The position numbers and the translations under genes are program-made. Below are positions 47,420 to 55,021 of a DNA stretch of 64,000 nt, piece by piece. The DNA lies in contig NZ_QBKB01000002.1 in assembly GCF_004137855.1 (NCBI RefSeq), positions 1,249,301 through 1,313,300 on the forward strand, read 5' to 3'. Below the pieces are notes generated by a model. The model saw only the letters and a list, made by a program, of their open reading frames with translations. It was not told where the DNA came from and searched no databases. Every line of letters begins with the position of its first letter. Position 1 is the first letter of the stretch. The stretch comes from Methanohalophilus profundi (GTDB lineage Archaea > Halobacteriota > Methanosarcinia > Methanosarcinales > Methanosarcinaceae).

Positions 47420-48640
47420 GTGTTGAAGGTTGCACAAACGAAGATGCGCAAAATACTCAACGACCTAACATCGCTGGATGAGGCCAGGCAAATTCTGGAC
47501 GGCTTGCCCGTAAATTGCGGAGTGGAGCATGTTTCACTTGAACGTGCCGATGGTCGCATACTTGCAGAAAATATAGTATCTGCCATCAATGTTCCACCCT
47601 TTGCCAAGGCACTCAAGGATGGTTATGCTATCCGTGCCAAAGATGTTCCCTCGCCGGGTACATGTCTGTTGCTGAAAGACTATGTACCTGCGGGCAGAGG
47701 GGATAGCCTATCCCTTGGAAAAGGTGAAGCTGTGGATATTTCCACCGGGGCACCGATTCCAAAAGAAAGTGATTCTGTTGTAATGGTGGAAGATACCACT
47801 CTTGCAGAAGGGAAAGTGTGTGTTCACAGTGATATCAGGCAAGGCCAGCACATCCTTCCTGCAGGCACTGATATCTCCAGAGGTGAGACTGTTCTTGAAG
47901 CAGGGCAAATGTTGTCTCCTGCAAAGATTGGTATCCTTGCGGCGCTGGGTATCAATAATACAATTGTGAAAAATCTGAAAGTGGGCATTATCTCTACCGG
48001 GAATGAATTGACCGAGCCCGGCAATCCTCTCGGGCCAGGCAGGATCTATGATGCCAATTCCTATACTCTGTCAACCGCTATCAGACGTTTGTCGGCAACT
48101 CCTGTGGTCTATGGTATAGTTAGGGATGAACCTGAAAAAGCCCGTTCTCTCCTTTTGGAGGCAGTTTCTGAATGTGATATCGTATTGACAACCGGCAGCA
48201 CATCGGCGGGTTCGGATGATTTCATGTACCGGTTAATGGAAGAAGAAGGGCAAATCCGGATGCATGGCTTAAAGTTCAAACCCGGCAAACCGGTAATAAT
48301 TGCATCGGTCAGGAATATTCCCGTGATTGGATTGCCCGGTAATCCTACAGCATCCCTGATGGTATTCAATGAGATCGTGTCCTTGCTTGTAAGAAAGGGG
48401 CTGGGGATTTCTGCGCCTGAAAGACAACGGGTGAAAGCAACCCTTATGGATGACGTGTATTCTGATAACAGGCTGGAATACCATTGTGTGGAAGTAGTTG
48501 ATGGACGGGCCTATTCGGTGGATAAAACCTCTGCTTCAATAACAACACTGGCAAAGGCCGATGGTTTCATTGTAATCGAACCGCAAATAACTTTTGTGAA
48601 AGCCGGGAATGAGGTTGAAGTCACTTTCTTTGAGAATTGA
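47420..48640 (+). CDS. moeA: Molybdopterin molybdenumtransferase
   Basis: MoeA inserts molybdate into adenylated molybdopterin. The 406-residue protein shows VPPFAKALKDGYAIRAKD, AVDISTGAPIPKESDSVVMVEDT, the GIISTGNEL turn, LTTGSTSAGSDDFM and GLPGNPTASLMVFN. The frame opens with GTG directly after ilvE; the ATG at 47444 (MRKILNDLTSLDEA) gives a more typical N-terminus, and neither has a strong ribosome site. modABC follow on the same strand after a 98-base gap with its own promoter. Confidence 0.92.
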   Translation: MLKVAQTKMRKILNDLTSLDEARQILDGLPVNCGVEHVSLERADGRILAENIVSAINVPPFAKALKDGYAIRAKDVPSPGTCLLLKDYVPAGRGDSLSLGKGEAVDISTGAPIPKESDSVVMVEDTTLAEGKVCVHSDIRQGQHILPAGTDISRGETVLEAGQMLSPAKIGILAALGINNTIVKNLKVGIISTGNELTEPGNPLGPGRIYDANSYTLSTAIRRLSATPVVYGIVRDEPEKARSLLLEAVSECDIVLTTGSTSAGSDDFMYRLMEEEGQIRMHGLKFKPGKPVIIASVRNIPVIGLPGNPTASLMVFNEIVSLLVRKGLGISAPERQRVKATLMDDVYSDNRLEYHCVEVVDGRAYSVDKTSASITTLAKADGFIVIEPQITFVKAGNEVEVTFFEN

Positions 48641-48667
48641 TTTCGTTTCATTGGCTCTTTTAGAAAC

Positions 48668-48676
48668 TTATTTATG
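48668..48676 (+). promoter_or_regulatory. TATA box of modABC
   Basis: CTTATTTAT lies about 25 bases upstream of a palindrome-like element and 63 bases before the modA ATG. It fits an archaeal promoter for the molybdate transporter. Confidence 0.4.
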
Positions 48677-48695
48677 TGCATATGTATCAATGCAC

Positions 48696-48719
48696 CGTTA
48701 TGCATGTCCGAACATATCG
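48696..48719 (+). promoter_or_regulatory. Candidate molybdate-responsive operator upstream of modA
   Basis: CGTTATGC and ACATATCG lie as imperfect inverted half-sites about eight bases apart. The layout resembles the bacterial ModE box (CGTTATAT...ATATAACG). The position overlaps the predicted transcription start, as expected for a repressor. Assignment is tentative. Confidence 0.35.
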
Positions 48720-48738
48720 CAGGGCATAAGGTGGTTGA

Positions 48739-49536
48739 ATGAAACGAAATAATCAGATAATACTTCTGGTAGCAACAATAGCAGTCGTAGCTGTGATAGG
48801 TGCATATCTGGCCAATTCCACTGCATCATCCGCGCAGGAAACTGACAGTGAGGAAATTACGGTATCTGCGGCTGCCAGTTTGACGGAAAGTTACCGTGAG
48901 ATAGTAAAACAGTTCGAGGCTGATAATCCTGATATAAAGGTCAATCTCAACCTTGCAAGTTCAGGTTCCCTGAGGATGCAGATTGAGGGGGGAGCACCGA
49001 TCGATGCTTTTGCTTCAGCATCCCAGAAACACATGGATATTCTGGATACGAAAGATATGATAGATGCTGATTCAAGGCGGGATTTTGCCCGCAATAGTCT
49101 TGTTATGATAGTACCTGCAGGTACAAACCAGATCGAAAATCTTGAGGATCTGGGCTCGGAGGAGGTCACAAAGATCGCCCTGGGCAATCCTGAAACTGCG
49201 CCGGTGGGACGTTATGCAAAACAGGGGCTTGAAGAGGCAGGGCTCTGGCAGGCTATTGAAGGCAAGACCATATTTGCGGGAAATGTGAAACAGGTCCTTG
49301 TGTATGTGGAACGCGGGGAAGTAGATGCAGGATTTGTATATATGACCGATGCACAAACCTCTGAGAGCGACAAGATCAGGATTGTAGGAGAGGTGCCGGT
49401 AGATGCCAATATAAGTTATCCGGTGGCAATCCTGGCAGATTCCGAGGCAAAGGAAGCATCCCGGAAATTCATTGATTTTGTAACAGGGCCAGAGGGCAAA
49501 CGTATTCTGGAAGAGTATGGATTTAAGGTAGAGTGA
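48739..49536 (+). CDS. modA: Molybdate ABC transporter substrate-binding protein
   Basis: The 265-residue protein has an N-terminal hydrophobic segment (ILLVATIAVVAVIGAYLANS) that exports or anchors it. The periplasmic-binding fold follows, with VSAAASLTESYREIVKQF, LASSGSLRMQIEGGAPIDAFASAS and VKQVLVYVERGEVDAGFVYMTDA, which form the oxyanion site. It captures molybdate or tungstate. A GGTGGTTGA site precedes the ATG. The stop overlaps modB (GTGA). Confidence 0.93.
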   Translation: MKRNNQIILLVATIAVVAVIGAYLANSTASSAQETDSEEITVSAAASLTESYREIVKQFEADNPDIKVNLNLASSGSLRMQIEGGAPIDAFASASQKHMDILDTKDMIDADSRRDFARNSLVMIVPAGTNQIENLEDLGSEEVTKIALGNPETAPVGRYAKQGLEEAGLWQAIEGKTIFAGNVKQVLVYVERGEVDAGFVYMTDAQTSESDKIRIVGEVPVDANISYPVAILADSEAKEASRKFIDFVTGPEGKRILEEYGFKVE

Positions 49537-50210
49537 GTTTTGTGCTTGAGCAGGCTATTTATCCCCTGTATATAACCCTGAAGATAGCCACCCTCTCAAC
49601 GATACTGGTGGTCTTAGTGGGCCTGCTCATTTCATACCTGCTGGCACGCCGCGATTTTACGGGCAAGAACCTTGTGGACATTCTGGTGACCCTGCCCCTT
49701 GTATTGCCTCCCACGGTAACCGGATACTTGCTGGTCGTATTGCTCGGGAAGAATGGTGTGCTGGGTCAGTATATTTTTGAAATTACGGGTTTTGGCATTC
49801 TTTTCACATGGCAGGCAGCCGTGATCGCTGCATTTGTGGTATCCCTGCCGTTGATGGTTAAGACCACATCCGCTGCGATAGGGAGTGTGGATCGGGAACT
49901 GGAATACGTGGCTTATACACTGGGGCACAGTGAACTGGAAACTGCCCTTTTTGTGACCCTGCCCCTTGCAAAGAAAGGAATTATAGCAGGGCTGATGTTG
50001 AGTTTTGCAAGGGCTGTGGGGGAATTCGGTGCGACCCTTATGGTTGCGGGCAACATTCCCGGAAAAACGAATACCATGTCGCTTTCTATTTACACTGCCT
50101 TCCAGTCAGGCAATGACAGTCTTGCCAATATTCTTGTTGTAATCCTTGTAATAATGTCGCTTGTTTCCATGGCTGCAACGGCAAAACTTGTTAACAGGTG
50201 GAAGGTGTGA
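49533..50210 (+). CDS. modB: Molybdate ABC transporter permease
   Basis: The 225-residue protein has about five to six membrane helices and the ABC-permease coupling motif EYVAYTLGHSELETALFVTLPLAKKGIIAG. LVLPPTVTGYLLVVLLGKNG and ARAVGEFGATLMVAGNIPGKT are typical of ModB. The start is GTG, overlapping the modA stop by four bases. modC follows three bases later. Confidence 0.93.
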   Translation: MSFVLEQAIYPLYITLKIATLSTILVVLVGLLISYLLARRDFTGKNLVDILVTLPLVLPPTVTGYLLVVLLGKNGVLGQYIFEITGFGILFTWQAAVIAAFVVSLPLMVKTTSAAIGSVDRELEYVAYTLGHSELETALFVTLPLAKKGIIAGLMLSFARAVGEFGATLMVAGNIPGKTNTMSLSIYTAFQSGNDSLANILVVILVIMSLVSMAATAKLVNRWKV

Positions 50211-50213
50211 GAC

Positions 50214-51327
50214 ATGACTGGTAATATTCAGGTTGATATAAAAAAAAAGATATTCAGGCCAGGAGGATGCACCGGATTTTAATCTGGATGTTAATTTTAC
50301 TGCTTCAAATGAACTGGTTGTCCTGTTTGGGCGTTCCGGTTCGGGGAAAACCACAACCCTGAGATGTATTGCAGGGCTGGGGAAACCTGATAGGGGTTTT
50401 ATTGAAGTTAATGGCAAGGTCTATTTTGACAGCGGTTCAAAAAAGAACCTGTCTCCCCAGGACCGCAAGCCGGGTTATGTTTTCCAGAATTATGCCCTTT
50501 TTCCGCATATGAATGTGGCCAAAAACATCACTTACGGGTTAAAAGGCAAATCGGATGATGCAAAAGAGCAAAGGTTGCATGAGATGCTGGATCTTCTGCA
50601 CATAACGGGCCTGCAGGACCAGTATCCTTCCCGGCTTTCGGGAGGACAGAAACAACGAGTTGCCCTGGCCCGCGCCCTGGCTCCTAATCCTGACATATTA
50701 CTTCTGGATGAACCCTTTTCAGCACTTGATATGGTTGTCCGGATGCGCCTGCGGGAGAGGATACACAGTATCCAGGAGAAAATGGACATTCCAGTGTTGT
50801 TCATCACTCACAATCCGGTTGAAGCCTTCACGCTGGCCGATAAAGTAGTGGTATTGCATAAGGGTTCGGTGCAGCAGGAAGGCAGGCCTGAGGACGTTTT
50901 CTATAATCCGTGTAACAGACATGTGGCAGAACTTGTGGGTGTATCGAATATTTTCGATGCCGATTTTGCAGGCAAGTCTGAGAATGGATTTGTCCTGGAT
51001 ACGGATTCAATCTCAATAACCACCACAAAGAATGTTGATGCGGGTGGCAGCTATGCCTGGGGTGTGCGACCGGAGAATGTGCATCTTCATCCTGCCGGGG
51101 AAGATATAAACGGTTGCAATGTATTCCCCACGACTGTGCGCAGTGTTGTCAACAGGGGGGCAAGCAGGGTTGTGGCTGTGGATATTCCGGGTGGCGGATC
51201 AGTGCTGCTGTCGGAGATGGATAACCGCAACTTCGGGAAACTGGATATAGGGCCGGGTTCGGAATGCCTGGTGGAAATCGATCCCCGGGATGTACTTGTT
51301 TTTGCCCGGGAGGAGCCTGCAGGTTGA
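50214..51327 (+). pseudogene. modC: Molybdate ABC transporter ATP-binding protein, frameshifted
   Basis: The ATG at 50214 begins MTGNIQVDIKK and then runs into a stop after 23 codons. The remaining protein is in another frame: FGRSGSGKTTT (Walker A), FQNYALFPHMNVA (Q loop), LSGGQKQRVALARAL (signature), LLLDEPFSALD (Walker B), then a C-terminal MOP-like domain. The frames join if one A is removed from the A9 run at 50240-50248. It could be an error or a slippery site. ATG 50509 alone would give a product without Walker A. Confidence 0.9.
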
Positions 51328-51411
51328 ATACAACTGGTAATATTAACAAAAAAGTTATGGGATTGCGGGAACGGGAAAGTCTTTTTAACATTGAAGTGGT
51401 GTTAGGTGGCG

Positions 51412-52503
51412 ATGAGCGTCGAGGACGAAATTGCCAATATTGAAAAAGAGATTCGAGACACTCCTTATAACAAAGCAACATCTCATCATGTAGGTAAACT
51501 TAAAGCCAAGATTGCCCGTTTGCGTGAGGATCTCCAGAAGAAAGCTTCTGCCAAATCCGGCGGGGAAGGTTACGGAGTACGTAAATCAGGAAATGCTACG
51601 GTTACACTGGTAGGTTTTCCTTCAGTTGGTAAATCCACTCTCCTGAACCGGCTTACAGGAGCAAACTCTGAAATCGGTGCTTATGAATTCACAACCCTGG
51701 ATGTTATTCCCGGTGTAATGGAACACAAAGGTGCGTCCATACAGATCCTGGATGTACCGGGTCTTGTCAGGGGTGCAGCCAGCGGGCGTGGCCGGGGTAA
51801 GCAAGTTATCGCAGTTGTACGTAACAGTGATCTGGTAGTTTTCATGCTTGATGTTTTCCAGACAGAACATTTTGAGGTTCTAAAAAATGAGCTTTATGAT
51901 GCCGGTATCCGGCTGGGCCAGCATCCGCCTGATGTCGTGATCAAGAGGAAGGATCGCGGTGGAATCACTGTGAGCAGCACCCTCGACCTGGATCTTTCGG
52001 AGGATCTTATCAAGGCAATCCTGGATGATTATAAGATAAACAATGCCCATGTGCTTATCAGGGATGATATAGATGTGGACCAGCTGATCGATGTGGTGAT
52101 GGGCAACCGTGTGTATATTCCCGATGTGACTGTTATCAATAAGGTGGACCTGGCGGACGAAAACACCCTGCCTAAAGTAAGGGAAAAGTTCCCGGATTCC
52201 CTGCTTATCTCTGCCAATAAGGGCACCCATCTGGAAGAGGTAAAGGACATGATTTTCAATTCCCTGGATTTCATACGGATATACCTCAAACCCCGGGGAG
52301 AGGCTGCGGATATGGAGGAGCCGCTTATCATCCGTATAAGAAGCACGGTGGGAGATGTGTGTGATCACCTGCATCGCGATTTCCGGGATAAGTTCAGGTA
52401 TGCCTATGTATGGGGTGAATCGGCCAAACACCCGGGCCAGCGTGCAGGGCTGGAGCATGTCCTTGAGGATGAGGATATCCTGACCGTGATCATACAGACG
52501 TGA
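51412..52503 (+). CDS. DRG-family GTP-binding protein with TGS domain
   Basis: The ~363-residue protein has an N-terminal helical region (EDEIANIEKEIRDTPYNKATSHHVGKLKAKIARLR in shorter pieces). The G domain has G1 GFPSVGKST, G3 DVPGLVRGAASGRGRGKQ and G4 NKVDLAD, and a TGS domain lies at the end (VGDVCDHLHRDFRDKFRYAYVWG). It is an archaeal DRG homolog associated with ribosomes. ATG 51412 and GTG 51406 are both possible; AGGTG overlaps the latter. Confidence 0.93.
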   Translation: MSVEDEIANIEKEIRDTPYNKATSHHVGKLKAKIARLREDLQKKASAKSGGEGYGVRKSGNATVTLVGFPSVGKSTLLNRLTGANSEIGAYEFTTLDVIPGVMEHKGASIQILDVPGLVRGAASGRGRGKQVIAVVRNSDLVVFMLDVFQTEHFEVLKNELYDAGIRLGQHPPDVVIKRKDRGGITVSSTLDLDLSEDLIKAILDDYKINNAHVLIRDDIDVDQLIDVVMGNRVYIPDVTVINKVDLADENTLPKVREKFPDSLLISANKGTHLEEVKDMIFNSLDFIRIYLKPRGEAADMEEPLIIRIRSTVGDVCDHLHRDFRDKFRYAYVWGESAKHPGQRAGLEHVLEDEDILTVIIQT

Positions 52504-52810
52504 ACTTATTTTTTCATCCCATTGTTATCTGGATGGCAGCTGGGTATTTGCGCATTATCGAGTAGGCCATGCTTTTGCCGAGCCGGACCTTGCCCCGTAC
52601 GCATGCGGTACATTTCTCCCTTCATCCAGCGGGCAAACACCGGTTATGGCGAATCGGGCAATCTTCCTGTCATGTATTCCCTCCCGCACACTGATGTGCT
52701 GGCAACCGCCGGGCAGGATAGCCGCAAATTAAACCTTATATCAGGAAATAAGCAGCCCCTCTTACATAAAAATTAAGTAGGATTATGCGATTATCACAGT
52801 GAACAGTAGC
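52504..52810. other. Intergenic stretch without a recognised gene
   Basis: About 300 bases between drg and tRNA-Gln. An open frame of 84 codons on the plus strand (52522-52776) has no ribosome site, an odd composition rich in Arg, Cys and Pro, and no family resemblance. The last 40 bases are AT-rich and probably hold the tRNA promoter. I see no riboswitch. Confidence 0.4.
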
Positions 52811-52883
52811 AGTCCCGTAGGGTAGTGGTCAATCCTTTCGGCCTTTGGAGCCGAAGACCCTGGTTCGAATCCGGGCGGGACTA
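52811..52883 (+). tRNA. tRNA-Gln (anticodon TTG)
   Basis: A complete cloverleaf: acceptor AGTCCCG/CGGGACT, D arm GGGTAGTGGTCAATCC, anticodon stem TCGGC/GCCGA with loop CTTTGGA (anticodon TTG), and a T arm with TGGTTCGAATCC. The discriminator is A and CCA is not encoded. The region just downstream is an accessory patch with a transposon remnant and a toxin-antitoxin pair. Confidence 0.95.
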
Positions 52884-53229
52884 TAAAAATTTTAGACAAT
52901 CCTAAGCAGATATCGATGGCCGTAAAATTTGAATGTCTGTTTAGTGACTTTTTTTTACTTAACCCTATAGTTAATGCACGGTCCTGGATGGATCAGTTTC
53001 ATTTCGCCTCTGTAGATACACTCACCTCCTACGGAGTTGAATGCCTATAACTCTGTAAGAGTTACAGGTTTCGATTGTTTTTGCAGAGGATGCTGGAAAT
53101 AGGCGATCATCCAGGTCTGTATCTGCACCTTTTGAGCAATATCAACATTTACAATAAATCCAAATAATCCATAAAACTGCTTTACTTAGAGATTGTTTAA
53201 CCATTCTAAGTAAAGGAACGTTTGAACTA
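52884..53229. other. Non-coding flank of a transposon remnant
   Basis: No gene is visible in this 346-base stretch. It has many stops in all frames, a small hairpin TAACTC-TTACA-GAGTTA on the minus strand (about 53048-53064) and a perfect 11-bp inverted repeat, CTTTACTTAGA (53180-53190) with TCTAAGTAAAG (53205-53215). Parts may be decayed transposon sequence. Confidence 0.4.
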
Positions 53230-53249
53230 CTCCACGCTTACGCATGGAG
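53230..53249 (-). ncRNA. Right-end hairpin of an IS605-type element; probable 3' end of a TnpB guide RNA
   Basis: On the minus strand CTCCATGC-GTAA-GCGTGGAG forms an 8-bp stem (one G-U pair) with a GNRA loop. The tnpB remnant's stop codon lies in the loop. TnpB guide (omega) RNAs overlap the tnpB 3' end and finish at the element's right end. After the hairpin comes TAGTTCAAAC, similar to the TTCAA that often ends such scaffolds. Confidence 0.45.
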
Positions 53250-53473
53250 ATTCCTACGAGTTGTTATTTCATTCATTGGATGTATTTGGGATACATCAAA
53301 TGTCAATAACCCTGTTTGTCGTAGATTATGAGCAAAATGCTCATAGCCTGTCCAGGTGGCATAATTGGATAGGTAACGTATCATGATATTGATAGCACTG
53401 TTTCTATCTCTATCAATAACGTTACCACAATCACATGTCATATTATAGCCTAGATATCTTGCAGAACTTCTTG
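53238..53473 (-). pseudogene. tnpB: IS200/IS605-family TnpB, C-terminal remnant
   Basis: The remnant keeps the end of the zinc ribbon and the last RuvC motif: MTCDCGNVIDRDRNSAINI, where RDRNSA carries the final catalytic Asp. An in-frame stop lies at about 53474, just before the first half of the ribbon would appear. About 80% of the ~400-residue protein is therefore gone. There is no tnpA nearby. It cannot encode an active nuclease. Confidence 0.85.
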
Positions 53474-53612
53474 ATTACACAAACTATATATGCTATAACA
53501 TACTATAATAGTTATAGTCACCATAGGTTAACATAAGAAATATGGAAGCCAAGAAAAATCATGAAAACCAAGACAAACAGAAAGCAACAGAAAAAAAAGG
53601 AGTGAAAGCCAA

Positions 53613-53807
53613 ATGGTGAGCAGTACAACAATACAGATTAAAGTGGAGACTCGTGACGCTTTAAGAGAAACCGGTTCCATGGGAGATGACTATAACTCTG
53701 TAATTGAGAATTTGATTATAGAGCATAATCGTAATTCTTTCCTGGAATATTCACGAAAAATTGTAACTGACCGAAAAGAGGAATTTATTAGTGTCGATGA
53801 AATATGA
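53613..53807 (+). CDS. Antitoxin-like protein of a RelBE-type pair
   Basis: The 64-residue protein begins STTIQIKVETRDALRE, a beta-strand and helix typical of ribbon-helix-helix antitoxins. A helical tail (YNSVIENLIIEHNRNSFLEYSRKIV) would wrap the toxin. A GGAGTGA ribosome site is seven bases before the ATG. Its end overlaps the toxin gene, the usual arrangement. It should bind its own promoter. Confidence 0.8.
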   Translation: MVSSTTIQIKVETRDALRETGSMGDDYNSVIENLIIEHNRNSFLEYSRKIVTDRKEEFISVDEI

Positions 53808-54072
53808 TGTATTAGTATTACCGAATATATTTGATGGTATTCCACCAACGTTGAGAGATAACCTCAAAAAAGAAATCAAAGGCCTTAGTAAACCCTTTCC
53901 GGGAGACGGTCGGGGAGATAAAAAAGAAATAAAAGGCACCTACGATGCGGCATATCGCCTAAGAGTGGGAAATTATAGAATTTTTTATAGAATAAATTCA
54001 AATGAACATGTGGTAAATGTCTTTGATGTCTTGACAGCCGAACAAGCACATAAAAAATATGGTAGACTTTGA
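53797..54072 (+). CDS. RelE/ParE-superfamily toxin
   Basis: The ~91-residue protein has the RelE-fold pattern: a first strand (YDVLVLP), helix with LKKEIKGLSKPF, the core YRLRVGNYRIFYRINSNEHVVNVFDVLTAEQAHKKYG. The RVGNYRIFYRI block is characteristic. It probably cuts mRNA in the ribosome when the antitoxin is degraded. A GTG at 53791 and an ATG at 53797 are both possible starts; both overlap the antitoxin gene. Confidence 0.85.
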   Translation: MKYDVLVLPNIFDGIPPTLRDNLKKEIKGLSKPFPGDGRGDKKEIKGTYDAAYRLRVGNYRIFYRINSNEHVVNVFDVLTAEQAHKKYGRL

Positions 54073-54229
54073 TATCTTCAAAACACCTGTCGTTTTATCA
54101 ATAATAACCTGTATTTTACAAGTCTTATGCCACCATCCATAGTATATAGTATTGGCGGAATATAGTATTTTACAATCTATATTTTTGTTAAATTCATCCA
54201 TTTTTCTAACTAGGATGGTGGGTATTTCA

Positions 54230-54256
54230 CCCCCCTCCTCCTCCTCCTCCTCACCC
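54230..54256. repeat. CTC trinucleotide microsatellite
   Basis: A C6 run is followed by about six CTC/CCT units. The minus strand is a GGA repeat next to a G-run. It is the only clear simple repeat in the window and could be length-variable or form a purine-rich unusual structure. Confidence 0.7.
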
Positions 54257-54906
54257 CATGTCAGGATCCTCCTCTCCTCCCTGTACCCCCGAAAACCACC
54301 TTAACACAATTCCTGTGATTGCACATCCTCCTCGCTGACAACCCCTGCACCTTCCAGATGAATTAACCCGCGCTTGCAAAGCATACCGCTGGCAGTTCCT
54401 TTCAGGGATTTCCTCTTTCCGGATAGTTCAAACTCCCTCCCGGCTATCGCCCCGTGTTGATGTGGTCTGTTACAGTTGCCTTTGCACCTCCTTCCTGCCT
54501 GTAGCGTTGATGGGTGCTGTGCTACAATTATCTGTCATCTTCTGCCACGTCTGCCCGGTTGATTCCTTCCTTTCCCTGCTGGAAACCCCTTCCCAAAACG
54601 TAAACATCATCAATGCCAGGGCAGTTCACATCCCTCTCCTTCTATCCTCAATTCGAAATATAATTATTTTATAAATTTATGCCAATATACACGTTAATTC
54701 CGCTGTAGTATATACAAGAAACAGCCTGTCATTCTGAACGTCTTCTTTCAGATATTACAATTTAACCCCTCTGCACCTTCATTTGCTTAAATATCAGATC
54801 ATCCGGGCACTTTTGCTCAGCAAATAATGTATACAAATAATTTATTGTGTATATTAATATACTAATATACAGGAGATTTTCTAAAACGTGTATATACAGA
54901 ACTTTT

Positions 54907-54916
54907 TTTATATAAA
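54907..54916 (+). promoter_or_regulatory. TATA box of the surface protein gene
   Basis: TTTATATAAA follows a T-run and lies about 106-115 bases before the ATG, predicting a leader of about 80 bases. The leader has a small hairpin, CTAAC-CTATA-GTTAG (54966-54980), and a good ribosome site AAAGGTGAT at 55006-55014. Confidence 0.5.
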
Positions 54917-55021
54917 TGGAAACTTTTAAATGTACATAACAATATTGATACCCTTACTAGTGATTCTAACCTATAGTTAGGACTATGGGTACCAAATATA
55001 ATAGAAAAGGTGATTAAAAAT

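Larger units (their letters stand above)
54073..55004. other. Long non-coding region before the surface protein genes
   Basis: No convincing gene lies in these ~930 bases. It holds a CTC-repeat polypyrimidine tract (54230-54256) and a start-less open frame on the minus strand (54301-54534, ending in GTASGMLCKRGLIHLEG-like sequence) that may be a decayed gene. An AT-rich promoter zone follows. The plus-strand frame at 54462-54674 has no ribosome site and looks spurious. Confidence 0.5.

Noticed and set aside
7759..50248. Programmed ribosomal frameshifting or pyrrolysine readthrough as a common cause of the broken frames
   Set aside because: The sites share no slippery heptamer or downstream structure, and the premature stops are not consistently TAG; a one-base correction fits nearly every case (ogt needs two added bases or one removed).
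52522..52776. 84-codon open frame after drg
   Set aside because: No ribosome site, unusual composition and no recognisable domain; treated as chance.
52811..53473. tRNA-Gln as the attachment site of an integrated element
   Set aside because: I could not find a second copy of the tRNA 3' end downstream or an integrase gene; the nearby transposon relic is explained without it.
54230..54256. CRISPR or satellite array at the CTC tract
   Set aside because: It is a simple trinucleotide run without spacers; no CRISPR repeat pattern or cas gene is seen anywhere in the window.
54462..54674. 70-codon open frame on the plus strand in the long intergenic region
   Set aside because: No ribosome site or promoter, low-complexity Leu/Cys/Pro make-up, and it lies opposite another open frame.
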